The notes under the pieces are model-generated. The model saw only the letters and a program-made list of their open reading frames with translations. It was not told the origin of the DNA and searched no databases. Below, piece after piece: positions 10,766-22,059 of a stretch of 64,000 bases of DNA (position 1 is the stretch's first letter; every line of letters begins with the position of its first letter). Position numbers and translations under genes: made by a program. Location: positions 99,294 through 163,293 of the forward strand of contig JAPJBO010000515.1 of NCBI GenBank assembly GCA_030068145.1, in the 5' to 3' direction. Origin of the DNA: Diplonema papillatum (taxonomy: Eukaryota > Euglenozoa > Diplonemea > Diplonemida > Diplonemidae).

Positions 10766-12435
10766 CTTCACAAACAAAGCATTAGCTAAATTCTGAGGAG
10801 GTTAGATTCGTGTCGAGCCACCGTCCACTTGTTTGTTTCTCTACAGCCGCACCGGTTCCTTATCAAGCAAGTTATTAAAGTACACCCGCGGAACGGCTGC
10901 CTGCTGCCATGATCTTGGACGCAAAAGCATTGCAAACGATTCTGCTTTCTCTATCAGGCCTGTCGGATTAAGACCCATCGAACCATCTAGTAGCTGGTTC
11001 ACTCCGAAGTTTCCCTCAGGATAGCTAGAACCAAAACAGGAGTTACGCCAGGTAAAGCGAATGATTGGAGGCATTGGGGAAATCGCTTCCTCGACCTATT
11101 CTCAAACTTTAAATGGGCGTGAGGCCTGCATGCCCCATCAAAAGCAATCGAAAAGAAAACAAAGGAGCGTTTTACCACCTTGCGGGATGTTTGGCAGCCG
11201 CTGCTAAACAAGTGCATGCTAATCCATGTGGTTCATGTACTTAAAAGAACTCAATGCTAAACAAACATAACGTGGGCGGCGCCGAAGCTTTACCAGCTTC
11301 GGCTGACACCATTTGTGCACTTAACCATGGTTAAGAAGACGACTGAAAGCACAGACACAAAGATAGCTCAAAGCATTTGCAAAATAGCACGAAAAGCCTC
11401 TGGGAAAACCCGTTTTCACATTTCTTCCCGTACCATGTACACCCGTATGATACGTACGTGGTACGGCAAGACGGGCTTTCCCCTACTATTTTTAGCAGTA
11501 CTGCTGTACTGAAGGGAGCATTTCCGGAACAACGGCTGCACGTGCGAAACTTAAGCGAGCGCAAAAAATGCAGGAAAACCTGCAACACATGAGAACACGA
11601 AGACGGGTTTCGGTAGTCCATTGCACTACCGTCAACACAGCGCTGACAAGGCAGAAACACGTCCGTTTACATCAGTGCAAGCCTAACTCCGACAATGTTA
11701 CCCCTCTCTGGTCCCAGGCCAGTCAAACAACCGCGCCACCGCGTCAGTAGGAAGTGCGAAGGTTGGTCATGCGACCGTAGTCCCAGGTACTGTTTTCTGT
11801 CGATATCCGTACAACCATATTAGCAGGTCTGTGATGCTCCTAAATGTCCTAGGCTGCACGCTGACGCATTAAACGAGTTTGAGAGCCTTCCGGCTATCTT
11901 GAAGAGGATGGGAAATCTTTTGAACTTGCGTCGTGATGAGGATCGATGATTGCGATTATTCTCCTTGAATGAGGAATGCCTAGTAGGCTCAAGTCATCAG
12001 CTTCCACTGAGCTATCGACTATCTGGGTGACACGGCAACGCACACGGTGCGCCTCTCTGCCCAATTCCCCCGACCAACCTTACCTGTGCTCTCGCAAGCA
12101 TGGAGAGGTTCTGACATGCGTAGTGTCTAGCGCAAGGGGAATGCAGCCGATCTGCTTCTCACGAGCCATTGTTATGTCGGCTCCTATCTATCCCCTCACA
12201 CTAAGGCCTGGGTGGAAGTGCTCGGATGTACATGGGTATACACAGGACGTATGCATAGTAAGAGTACGACTTACGTACCTACATGCAGTGCTGTACGGTG
12301 GTACTGCTGTTTTGAGCAGGTATGTGAGCACTCACAGCCACGGTGTAGACCATCAAGCACACTATTACCATCCGAAGGACTCGTCGTATTCACGCGTACG
12401 AGATGCCGCAGCTGTACCATTCCATGTAGCCATGA
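10766..12435. other. intergenic, no recognisable gene
   Basis: The open frames here (up to 164 codons at 11976-12470) show no family motif. Positions 11209-11255 are a single copy of the 68-bp unit tandemly repeated at 17104-17400. Nothing else was recognised. Confidence 0.45.
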
Positions 12436-12437
12436 CT

Positions 12438-12872
12438 GAGCATACTGAGCAATTACTAAGCAATTACTGAGCAATTACTGAGCAATTACGGAGTAATTAC
12501 TGAGTAATTACTGAGCAATTGAGCAATTACTGAGTAATTACTGAGCAATTACTGCGAGCAATTACTGAGCAAGTACTGAGCAATTACTGAGCAATTACTG
12601 AGCAATTGCTGAGCAAATACTGAGCAGTTAGTGAGCAATTCCCGAGCAATTACTGAGCAATTACTGAGCAATTACCGAGCAATTACTGAGCAATTACTGA
12701 GCAATTACTGAGCAATTACTGAGCAATTACCGAGCAATTACTGAGCAATTACTGAGAGCAATTACTGAGAGCAATTACTGAGAGCAATTACTGAGCAATT
12801 ACTGAGCAATTACTGAGCAATTACTTAGCAATTACTGAGCAATTGCTGACTGAGCAATTGCACTGAGCAATG
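12438..12872 (+). repeat. 11-bp tandem array (TGAGCAATTAC)n
   Basis: About 38 imperfect units of TGAGCAATTAC run head to tail, with occasional two-base or four-base insertions (for example GAGAGCAATT) and point changes. The array runs directly into R1 at 12918. This is a simple minisatellite. Confidence 0.95.
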
Positions 12873-12917
12873 GGTCTTCCCCCATGCAAAAATGACCGGA
12901 GTTTTCCTCCTCCCACC

Positions 12918-13268
12918 CCTCTTTTCCTTTTGGTACTTCAACAATTGGTGCTGCACACGGCAACCCCATGTCCACTGTGCTCTGCGGAATTTGCTTCGCA
13001 GATTGCCACACGCAAAAAGAAGACGAGTCAGTGCTGCTTCGCGAGTCGCAGTTGCAATCATGGCGGGGGCCATGAGCTTTTTAGCAGATTGCTCAGACAC
13101 GCTCCTCCCCGTGATGGATTCGCCTGTGCTCTGGTAGCACGGGCGGTCCTGGCTGCGACGAGCTGCGAACGGCCGCCTGACTAACCAGACTCACACTGCT
13201 GTCCTGTCTGCAGACGCTCAAGGAGTGTTCCGCGCTGATGATGGTCCGCCTTACGTGTCCGTGGCTTG
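12918..13268 (+). repeat. dispersed repeat R1, copy 2
   Basis: It aligns with 10336-10690 from CTTTTGGTACTTCAACAATTG to the GTGTCCGTGGCTT segment, where similarity stops. The missing tail of R1 reappears at 13866-13915, beyond the 142-bp array, suggesting that the array arose inside or was inserted into this copy. Confidence 0.75.
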
Positions 13269-13293
13269 AAGGAAATGAGAGCGCGCTCTAAAT

Positions 13294-13850
13294 TATGTCG
13301 AGTAGTCGGCAAAATGCAACAAAGACCACCACCGCAGATACAATACGCTCACTAGAATGCGATACCTATGTAGGAACCTTTCCGACAGTGGTCACCCGGA
13401 GACTATACAATCCCGGATCTCTAGTAGTCGACAAGAGGCAACAAAGACACCCGCACAAGCACGCGTACTGCCACTACCGCAGATACGATACGCACACTAG
13501 TTATCGATACCTGAAAGGAACCTTTACGACAATGGCCACCCGGAGACTATAACCCCCGGATCTCTAGTAGTCGGCAATGGCAACAAAGACACCCGCACAA
13601 GCACGTGTACTGCCACTACCGCAGATACGATACGCACACTAGTTATCGATACCTGAAAGGAACCTTTACGACAATGGCCACCCGGAGACTATAACCCCCG
13701 GATCTCTAGTAGTCGGCAATGGCAACAAAGACACCCGCACAAGCACGCGTACTGCCACTACCGCAGATACGATACGCACACTAGTTATCGATACCTGAAA
13801 GGAACCGTTATGACAATGTTACCGGGAGGCTATAAAACCCCGGATCGCCA
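13294..13850 (+). repeat. 142-bp tandem array, about four units
   Basis: Units begin with CTAGTAGTCGGCAA at about 13424, 13566 and 13708 (period 142), and a shorter, more divergent unit starts at 13294. Each unit ends in CCCGGAGACTATAACCCCCG. A diverged single unit is seen at about 28240-28370. The terminal words (CCCCGGAT, AACTTACACTCTAAA) also occur between the exon copies of gene B. Confidence 0.9.
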
Positions 13851-13865
13851 CGTGAATTTACACTC

Positions 13866-14480
13866 TAAAACACGGCGCCGACGGGACCAGTGCGGTGTTG
13901 AGCACATATCCATTCCAACCACCCTCTCCAAATTGCAATCCACCCACCCCTCATCCTTTTCCCCTCTTCCCGGGTCCGGTTTGTTTTGTCGGGCTTTCGA
14001 TCGCAGCAACCAACACACACTGGCAGGGGGAGAACCCATTTTCCGCCCGCCGCGGGGAGGCGCCAGGGGAACTTAACCTCCGCAGTGTGGAGCCCTAAGG
14101 ACCCGCAGGCCCCCCGTGACCGGGCGCGAACGTTTCACCGCCTGCCGAAAACGACACCAAATTCATGCAATTCCCCCTCTCCCCCCCCAGGCATCTTGTT
14201 AAGAACCATCCATCCATCCATCAGCCGGCTGACCCCCCCCCCCCCCCTCAGGCTATTTTCACTGTGGAGGGGGGAGACGCTACCTGTCACACTCTAAGGT
14301 GGTCACCACGGTGGGCGGTCAGAAAAAAAAATTTTTTTTTTGCCCCAAATACCCCAAATACCACACTTTGGAAAATTTTTGTGGGCCCACTTTTGGCAGG
14401 GAATTTTGACCATTTCACCTTAGAGAATTTGACCACCCAGCCTCCAAGGCAACTGCACTGTAGAGGGGGGGGGGGGTGTG
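13866..14480. other. R1 tail fragment, then C-rich low-complexity DNA and repeat R15
   Basis: Positions 13866-13915 match the last part of R1. The rest is C-rich, with CCATCCATCCATC and long C runs. R15 at about 14296-14440 recurs at 37067-37182 and has inverted ends (CTCTAAGGTGG and CACCTTAGAG), so it could be a small TIR element. Confidence 0.5.
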
Positions 14481-14880
14481 GGGCTAATTTATTCCGGGGT
14501 GGCTTTTTTTCCGACTTTTTTTCCGACTTTTTTATTCCGGGAGGTGAAAATTTGTTCCGGGAGGTGAAAATTTGTTCCGGGAAGTGAAAATTTGTTCCGG
14601 GGTGGGCTTTTTTTCTGACTAATTTGTTCCGGGAACTGAAAATTTGTTCCGGGGTGGGCTTTTTTTCTGACTAATTTGTTCCTGGGTGAGTTTTTTTTTC
14701 ATTTCTGGGCTAAAGAATGGCTGACACGATCAGTGAGCCTCCCAGAAAAAAAACTCACCCCGGAACAAATTTTCACTTCCCGAACAAATTTTCGCTTCCC
14801 GGAACAAATTTTCAGTTCCGGAACAAATTTTCACTTCCCGGAACAAATTTTCAGTTTCGGAACAAATTTCACCTAATTTC
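14480..14880. repeat. short-unit array that folds back on itself (TTCCGGGAAGTGAAAATTTG)
   Basis: Between 14510 and 14690 the word GTTCCGGGA(A/G)GTGAAAATTT is repeated in direct orientation. Between about 14745 and 14875 the reverse complement (AAATTTTCACTTCCCGGAAC) is repeated. More inverted-sense units lie at about 16468-16570. A transcript could form a long imperfect hairpin. Confidence 0.85.
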
Positions 14881-15900
14881 ACGGGACCCGGACCGAACCC
14901 AGAACTGGGGAGGACTGGGCTGACAACCCAAGGTGGCAACAAACGGAATCTGCACTCCACATTACATCACGCAAGAATGGCTGATTCCTTCCTGAAGTCA
15001 TCGACTGTCTTTGTGCCCACAGGAAGCGCGAACTGAACGCAAGGACCTTCCAGATGTGGAACACTGTACGGAGAGAAGACCACGCAACGGAGCAGGCGCC
15101 CACAAGTAGTTTCTAACAGGACTTATCCCTCACACCGAAGTGATCATGAGTTGCCTTAACGAAACGAACCTTGTGGAGCTGAACTCAGGCTGATAGGTGG
15201 GCCTTCTACAACGTTAGCACCGGTCAGCAAGTAAACGTATCCGACCCCTGGCACAGAAGGCACGCGGTGGCTATCGGTAAACTGCATCGCGCACTCAGAC
15301 AGACTTAACAGCATGTACGTGGAACCCCTTCCCACGGTCAGTAACTTGGACGACAATTACACTGGACGAACGCAGGAAATGACGAATATCCTCGAGGCTG
15401 TCGTAAATTCTCTTCTCAAAAAATATCAAAATACATAGGGTCAAAAGGGCACCCCGAAAAAAAAAAAGACTCCAGATACGCAAACTCTTTCGAACGCTGC
15501 ACACGGGTATCCTTCAAGTGACCTCTAACTATCTGTTGCATACGCGTATCCGGATCTGAAAGCCGAAGACTTTGTAACACTTTACCGCAACCGAAGTCGC
15601 GAACCGGGTTCGGCTTGCACTGCAAAAGCAGCATAATTGTGTCTTGCGCCCGAGCGCGGAAATCGCCACCCGCCATTCGGCTAGAGTGCAAGAACACAAT
15701 TGCGAAGCGTACTACAAACGGATAGTGTTACATAGGCGAACGAATCATGCGAGAACCTATGGAGGGGCCCCTCGACAGCTTTCAGAACACGGCATAGTAA
15801 GTCAAGAGTCGGATAAGCGAGTGTGCAGATTCTACTCCCGTTTGATCTGCATTTTCCACTTTCCCCCCTTTCTTTGTTCTGCTGTGTGTATTTGAAAAAC
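14880..15900. other. intergenic, nothing recognised
   Basis: No gene, repeat or RNA motif was recognised here. Open frames are short (at most 93 codons) and overlap on both strands. Confidence 0.4.
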
Positions 15901-15904
15901 GTTA

Positions 15905-16405
15905 TCGCATGCGGGTAAGCGGGGTTTGCGGGTTAGGGTTTGCGGGTTTTCGGGTTAGGGTATGCGGGTTTTGCGGGGTTAGGGTACGCGGGGTTGCGGG
16001 TTCGGGTATGCGGTTTGCGAGGTTAGGGTATGCGGGTTTGCGGGTTAGGGTATGCGGGTTTGGGTATGCGGGTTTGCGGGGTTTGCGGGTTAGGGTTTGC
16101 GGGGTTAGGGTACGCGGGTTTGCGGGTTCGGGTATGCGGTTTGCGAGGTTAGGGTATGCGGGTTTGCGAGTTAGGGTATGCGGGTTTGGGTATGCGGGTT
16201 TGGGGGTATGCGAGGTTAGGGTATGCGGGTTTGCGAGGTTAGGGTATGCGGGTTTGCGGGTTAGGGTATGCGGGTTTGGGTATGCGGGTTTGCGGGGTTT
16301 GCGGGTTAGGGTTTGCGGGGTTAGGGTACGCGGGTTCGGGTTTGCGGGTTTGGGTATGCGGGTTTGCGGGTTCGGGTATGCGGGGGGGGGTTCGGGTATG
16401 CGTAC
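15905..16405 (+). repeat. telomere-like interstitial array (TTAGGG mixed with TGCGGGT words)
   Basis: About 500 bases are made of GCGGGTTAGGGTATGCGGGT-type units with variants such as GGGTTCGGGTATGCGG. TTAGGG occurs many times but always separated by GGTTTGCG or TATGCG words, so it is not a pure telomere repeat. A block of about 230 bases (around 15990-16210) is largely repeated at about 16215-16380. The + strand is G-rich throughout. It sits inside repeat-rich DNA, not at a sequence end. Confidence 0.9.
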
Positions 16406-16671
16406 CTTACACAAAAATTGTAAAAATCACACACAAATGGTGAAAATCTGGAAAATTTGGCAAACCCCAAATTCACTTCCCGGAATAAATTTTCACTTCC
16501 CGGAACAAAATTTCACTTCCCGGAACAAATTAGTCGGAAAAAAAGCCTGAAAAAAAGCTCACCCAGGAATAAATTAGCTCGACCCGGGGGGGGGAGGGGG
16601 GGGGGTCTGGTTTATCCGGCCATCCGGCCAAAGTGGCTGATCCTTAACAAGAGCGCTGTCCCCCCCCCCCG

Positions 16672-16857
16672 AAAGAGGCTAGAGGGGGAGAAACAATCCA
16701 ACTACAAAGTGGGTCTTTTTTGTTGAACGCTTACGCCCGCCACTGAACCCAGAGTCACCTGTGTTTCGTGTGGGCTACAGCACATTTACCTTCTCTGTTC
16801 TTTTGCGGCTGGCAGCCTCCTCAAGTATATCCTACAAAGCAGGTGCTTGTACAAAAA
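16672..16857 (+). repeat. composite repeat R13+R7
   Basis: The 185-base sequence runs from AGGCTAGAGGGGGAGAAACA to the GTGCTTGTACAAAAAAAG end and is present inverted at 38972-39165. Fragments lie at 9200-9265, at 2418-2475 and in each array spacer (48628-48675). It is probably a non-autonomous element. Confidence 0.7.
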
Positions 16858-16963
16858 AAGAAAACAAGACACTGCATTTCCGCGAAGAAGACTTGATGCT
16901 AGCATCAAACATGCACGAGCGGGGCAAAAGTAGCGCCTGCACACGAAACTACGATTTTTAGCC

Positions 16964-17080
16964 ACATGCGATGTGTGAGGAAACTGAACCGCCCAAGTAG
17001 GACCTTCCGATCATGATCGTTTGCCGATTTGCCACCTCGAAAACCACGTCCAGGATTTGGGCTCGGGGCAGTGCGGCCAA
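16964..17080 (-). repeat. dispersed repeat R9, inverted copy 3
   Basis: This is the reverse complement of 139-262, with GTGTGAGGAAACTGAACC at one end and CCAGGATTTGGGCTC at the other. Confidence 0.7.
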
Positions 17081-17103
17081 CGAAAACCTTACAAAAACAG
17101 TTT

Positions 17104-17400
17104 CTTCAGAGAAGACCTGATGCTGACATCAAGTCTTCTCTGACAGTGCATGCTAATCCATGTGGTTCATGTACTCAAAAGAACTCAATGCTGGCATCAA
17201 GTCTTCTCTGACAGTGCATGCTAATCCATGTGGTTCATGTACTTAAAAGAACTCACTGCTGGCATCATGTCTTCTCTGACAGTGCATGCTAATCCATGTG
17301 GTTCATGTACTTAAAAGAACTCGATGCTGGCATCAAGCCTTCTCTGACAGTGCATGCTAATCCATGGCTCATGTACTTAAAAGAACTCAATGCTGGCATC
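17104..17400 (+). repeat. 68-bp tandem array, four units
   Basis: GTGCATGCTAATCCATG recurs at about 17146, 17214, 17282 and 17350 (period 68). Each unit carries the near-palindrome GATGCTGGCATCAA. A single unit lies at 11209-11255. Confidence 0.9.
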
Positions 17401-17435
17401 AATCATGCGTGGGAGGCAGGGTTCTGCCTTTCCTT

Positions 17436-17570
17436 TACACGGTGAGGTTCAACCTCTGAAGCTAAGTAGTAAAAGCTGGAGTTGAAAAAGCGGGTGAGCA
17501 CACCCGCTTGTCGGGTGTGACTCGGGCACCCTCTTTAACTTCAGCTTCTGAGGCTGGACCTCACCGTGTA
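17436..17570. mobile_element. MITE family 1: 28-bp terminal inverted repeats, TA target duplication
   Basis: The 135-bp element starts TACACGGTGAGGTT and ends AACCTCACCGTGTA when the right end is read loosely; about 25 of 28 terminal bases pair. If the outer TA is the target duplication, the element proper begins CACGGTG. Inside is a GC-rich hairpin (AGCGGGTGAGCACACCCGCT). Related pieces lie at 34996-35095 (left half), 19715-19755 (right end) and 41063/41768 (both ends). A TA target suggests a Tc1/mariner-like source, but no transposase is present. Confidence 0.8.
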
Positions 17571-17584
17571 TACTAAGATTTCCC

Positions 17585-18400
17585 CCCCCCCTGTGGTGTT
17601 CGCATTACAAAACAAAGAAGACAGTGAAACCTGGTCGGGTTTTGCTCACGACCGTTTCCTGAACAATCCTTCACTAAATCCGTGGTTAAATAACCTGGCC
17701 TCAGTGGTGCAAGCACCACGCGCTCTTCAAACCCAAAAAACTTTTTCCCCCCGTCCACCCCCTGACTGGTCCTGGCTGAGCTACGAACAGCCGCCTGACA
17801 AACCAGACTCACACCGCTGTCCTGTCTGCAGACACTCAGGTTCCGCGCTGATGATGTGTCCGTGGCTTAAAGGATCGAAACACGGCACAGACGGGGCCCG
17901 TGCGAGCACATACCCATTCCAAGCACGTTCTTGCGAACCCACTCCTCCTCATCTTTACAGCATATATCATGCGTGAGAGGCAGTGTTCTGTCTAAACATT
18001 AGACTACGATGTCCCCCCCCTCCAAAGAACACGCTCGAAATCCAACCCCGAGATAAATAGCGAGTTGCACACAACAACGCGATGTAAAAGGAATACAGGG
18101 GACGGCCCCTCTAGGCAGAGTGTTCAAACGAGTCGCATGCGATGATAATTATCACATGATCGCACAAAATTATTGCATATAATCGGCGTGCGATAATATG
18201 CGATAGTCCAGTAGTCCTGTAGTTGCTCAGGTTTTATGCGTGCGATAATGCGAAATGAAAATGCGATATTTTTGCCAAGTGATAATAAGGGATAATGCGA
18301 ATCGTTTGACCACTATGTCTAGGGGTCGTTACTTACTCTGGGAGTCCAACACCCCCTTTCCCCCATGTTGGCATTTTTTTTCTAAGCAACGGACTTGATG
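17585..18400. other. intergenic: R12, R1 copy 3 and a GCGATAAT-rich stretch
   Basis: R12 (17585-17690) is the inverted partner of 9050-9145. R1 copy 3 is at 17766-17940. Positions 18130-18310 are AT-rich and contain repeated ATGCGATAAT-like words in both orientations. No gene was recognised. Confidence 0.55.
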
Positions 18401-19255
18401 CTAGGCTGAGAGGAAGTGTTCTGTCAGCAACATCAAACTAAGATTTTCACCCCTCACCCCTTGCATCCCCACACGGAGGAGTCCAGCCCCAAAAAGCTGG
18501 GGCCAAAAAGAGCGGGAGGGGTGTTCCTTTAAACCCTGCGGGTTCTCATAGATGGCAGTTACAAATAGGCAAATAATCGGGCGCGCACCATTTCTTAGCA
18601 CTGCCCAGCTTGCGGGTTGCCCTTCAATGTATTGCGCAGGAAAAAGGACGTAGGTGGGTGGTTGATCAGAATTCCTGGGAAAACGATCAACCGCAACAAT
18701 CTTGCGGGGTGCCCTCCAATGTATTGTGCAGGCCAAGAAGACGTAGGCAGCGTGTTTTGAGGTTGATCAGAGTTCCTAGCCGCAACATGGCACAGGGTAA
18801 ATACAAGTGGGAAAACGATCAACCGGCACGCACAAACAACTGTCGTGACGTGCAACCATCCATCCCAAGCCGCCATCATCCCGAGTAGCAGTCCGAGGAA
18901 CGTACGTGTACCGTCCCCCACTTTTTTTTTACATAAACGCCAGCTTGAAGGAAATGCTCGACGATGCTGCCCGACATAGAACAGAAGGGATCCCAAGTGC
19001 TGTAACTACCGAAACAGGTCTACCCCTACACGACAAATCACACAAACACAACAGGTCAAAGTCCTGAGTGAGAAAGCAACACACGGTGGTGTAAGCGAAG
19101 AACAAATCAATTGTGTTTGTGTTGTATTTGCCCCTTACTATATTTCCTCCCTTCCATTCGGAGTCGAAGTAGCTACGTGTAAACAATGCATTGTTGGTGC
19201 TAAAAATTAGTAGTTGGCAGCGTACTACATGAAACTTACCAAAGCACGCTAGTAA
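18401..19255. other. intergenic repeats: 92-bp duplication, R11, R3, R11b
   Basis: TTGCGGGTTGCCCTTCAATG at 18610 is repeated in altered form at 18702. R11 lies at 18783-18835. R3 lies at 18953-19175 and recurs at 36115-36367. Positions 19183-19250 recur at 32911-32985. No coding sequence was recognised. Confidence 0.55.
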
Positions 19256-19455
19256 CAGATGTGCCGCCCCAGCCAAACTCCCCACCTGACTGGTGTCTCC
19301 AAACGAGGATTCGCGAGCCGAAGCCCGTTTGTCGCTGGAAACGGATAAGCTACGGATCCGAAGACCCTAACCCCACAAGGGAGCAGCTGCCGTCTTCCCA
19401 TCATTGGATAAGTAAAGCGACAACCACATCCACCTCACGGCAATCAGATTTCAGG

Positions 19456-19653
19456 AGCCGCGTACACGGTGCACTAGTCATCGGTAAAAAACAGTGCAAT
19501 TACTGCTCATCTTACTAGTGGAAATGGCTTCCTCGTGCCACTAGAAAGAATGATGCGTGCAGCAGTAAGAAGAACTCGTGACACTAGTCATAGCGACCAG
19601 CAAGATAACTAGTAAATGACGAGCGAATGGCCATGACAAGTGCACCGTGTAGC
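19456..19653. mobile_element. MITE family 2: TIR TACACGGTGCACT
   Basis: The element begins TACACGGTGCACTAGTCAT and ends AAGTGCACCGTGTA, about 197 bp long with 13-bp perfect ends. A related element (left end lost) lies at about 42000-42230 and ends AGTGCACCGTGTA. Both contain repeated CTTACTAGT or ACTGCAGTAGTCATT words. The outer TACACGGTG is shared with MITE family 1, so the two may have used related transposases. Confidence 0.75.
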
Positions 19654-20108
19654 ATCCATTGCCATCTTCCCCCCCCGGGGGTTTTGTACTGCAGTTTTCG
19701 TACTCCCAGCTTTTGCTCCAGCTTCTGAGGCTGGACTCGACCGCGCCGCCCGAACAAAGGTTCCAATCCTTGCGACGTCTCTCCTCTTCGGTGGCGCCAG
19801 GTTCGCTCTACGAGGGCGTCCGTTTGCCGCCACTCAACACGTGCACTTTCTGTTTCCCCCATTCTTCCTTTCGAGAAGGTTAGTGCGGCAGACGCGATGG
19901 CACGTTCGTTTGGACCACAACACAATGTGCAGCCAACCGAAACGGTCTGGTTAGAAGGCATGCACCAAGGAGGAACTCGCTGCGCGGTGCGCATTTCGGA
20001 TTATCAACTGTGTCGGAACTGACCAACTACCTGAGTACTGGTTGGAGGTATCGCGAGACAGACGCGGCTGAAAGTGCTGGAATTTGAACCGTGCATAGGC
20101 AGGCAACC

Positions 20109-20905
20109 CAAATACTTGGACCCAAATACTTGGACCCAAATACTTGGACCCAAATACTTGGATCCAAATACTTGGATCCAAATACTTGGACCCAAATACT
20201 TGGACCCAAATACTTGGATCCAAATACTTGGATCCAAATACTTGGACCCAAATACTTGGACCCAAATACTTGGACCCAAATACTTGAACCCAAATACTTG
20301 GACCCAATACTTGGTTCCAAATACTTGGTCCCAAATACTTGGATCCAAATACTTGGACCCAAATACTTGGACCAATACTTGGTCCCAAATATTTGGACCC
20401 AAATACTTGGATCCAAATACTTGGACCCAAATACTTGGACCCAATACTTGGTCCCAAATACTTGGACCCAAATACTTGGATCCAAATACTTGGACCCAAA
20501 TACTTGAACCCAAATACTTGGACCCAAATACTTGAACCCAAATACTTGGATCCAATTACTTGGACCCAAATACTTGAACCCAAATACTTGGACCCAAATA
20601 CTTGGACCCAAATACTTGGACCCAAATACTTGGACCCAAATACTTGGACCCAAATACTTGGACCCAAATACTTGGACCCAAATACTTGGACCCAAATACT
20701 TGGACCCAAATACTTGGACCCAAATACTTGGACCCAAATACTTGGACCCAAATACTTGGACCCAAATACTTGGACCCAAATACTTGGACCCAAATACTTG
20801 GACCCAAATACTTGGACCCAAATACTTGGACCCAAATACTTGGACCCAAATACTTGGACCCAAATACTTGGACCCAAATACTTGGACCCAAATACTTGGA
20901 CCCAA
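20109..20905. repeat. 14-bp tandem array (AAATACTTGGACCC)n
   Basis: About 57 head-to-tail units of AAATACTTGGACCC span 0.8 kb. The left half is mixed with GGATCC, GAACCC and GGTCCC variants; the right half (20575-20905) is nearly homogeneous. Fourteen is not a multiple of three, but three units make 42 bases without a stop, so long repetitive open frames appear in several frames on both strands. None should be taken as a gene. Confidence 0.95.
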
Positions 20906-22059
20906 TTATTGGGTCTACTTTGTGACTTTTTCCGTCCTTCGTCTTCTGCCAGCCCACCGCCGACTCTTTCCGGCAAAAGAGTGAGCCGAGCAGAAAAAGC
21001 TGACTGATCTTTCTAACACGACGCTACAACACCCGCCACCTCCGCTTTCGCCGAGTCTGGCAACAAGCTTTGCAAGCACTGCAGCAGCTGCGATCCCTAC
21101 ACAAGACGTTTATCTTGCTCCCAACATCACGCCGTCCCAAGCACCCGCACTTGCCTCTAAACTTCAAACAACGACGCTTTCATAAGCCATAGCCCACAAC
21201 GAAAGCGTGCACCAAATATACAACCCGTAACCATATAGCCCTTCTCTGCTCTAAGAGAACCCGTTCATGAACGGTCACACGGAGACCCTAAAACCCCGGA
21301 ATTTCAAGCGAACTTTAACTCTAAAAAGGGATGGGTTTTCCCAGCCAGGGAGGAGTTCCAAGGCGGACCAGTTGTTGTAGCGAAGAGGAAAGCCGTTAGA
21401 AATTTGCTGTGCGGGATCGTTGCTCACGTGGCACGCATAAAGGAAGGGAAAACTCGTTCGATAGTCATTCCTAAATCAACAGAATACGTGTACACCAAGT
21501 ATACAACCCGCACTCATGTATTCCCTTCTTGCTCTACGAGAACCCATTTGACAACGGTCACACGGAGACCCTAAACCCCCGATTTCAAGCGAGCTTTAAC
21601 TCTAAAATGCATGGTAACTTGCGAGATGGAAGAAAAGGTCTCACCAAAGTTGTAGAAACAACCCGGCGTAGTCACATTCCTACCGGGAAATGATGGGTGG
21701 GCAAACTTTCAACGGTTGGCTAGGAGAAACAACCCACTAACCTGTGTTGTTCGTACGCGCACTTCCACACCCTCCTCTAGTTCCTTCAGTGGGGTACTTG
21801 GGTACTTCAAGAATTCTGGACGCGGCTCCTGTGGCGCACCTGTCGAATCGACTTCTCCATCCACCCGTCTCGCCGTGTGCATCAAAAAACAAGACAGAGA
21901 AACATTCTAGAAAGAAGAAAAGGTCCGCCCCCTCCTCGGACAAGCGGCAAGCGTTCAACACACACACACACACCCGCACACACACCCTCTTTCATTGGAT
22001 CGAATACATTTATATACCGTCAAAAAAAAAAAAAAGCAAACACTCAATTGAAAAAGGAA
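20906..22059. other. intergenic, with repeat R16 twice
   Basis: R16 occurs at about 21203-21325 and 21483-21610, sharing ACGGTCACACGGAGACCCTA and CTTTAACTCTAAAA; a fragment is at 31190-31245. Nothing coding was recognised. A (CA)n run at 21958-21985 lies just upstream of gene B. Confidence 0.5.

Noticed and set aside
12438-13850. CRISPR-like arrays (11-, 142-, 68- and 72-bp repeats)
   Set aside because: Units run head to tail with no unique spacers, there are no cas genes, and the DNA is eukaryotic.
15905-16550. Open frames of 170 and 213 codons across the telomere-like array
   Set aside because: They translate a low-complexity repeat and are open on both strands.
20004-21007. Repetitive open frames of up to 341 codons on both strands
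   Set aside because: They are a by-product of the stop-free 14-bp repeat. Several frames on both strands are open at once, which is not seen in real genes.
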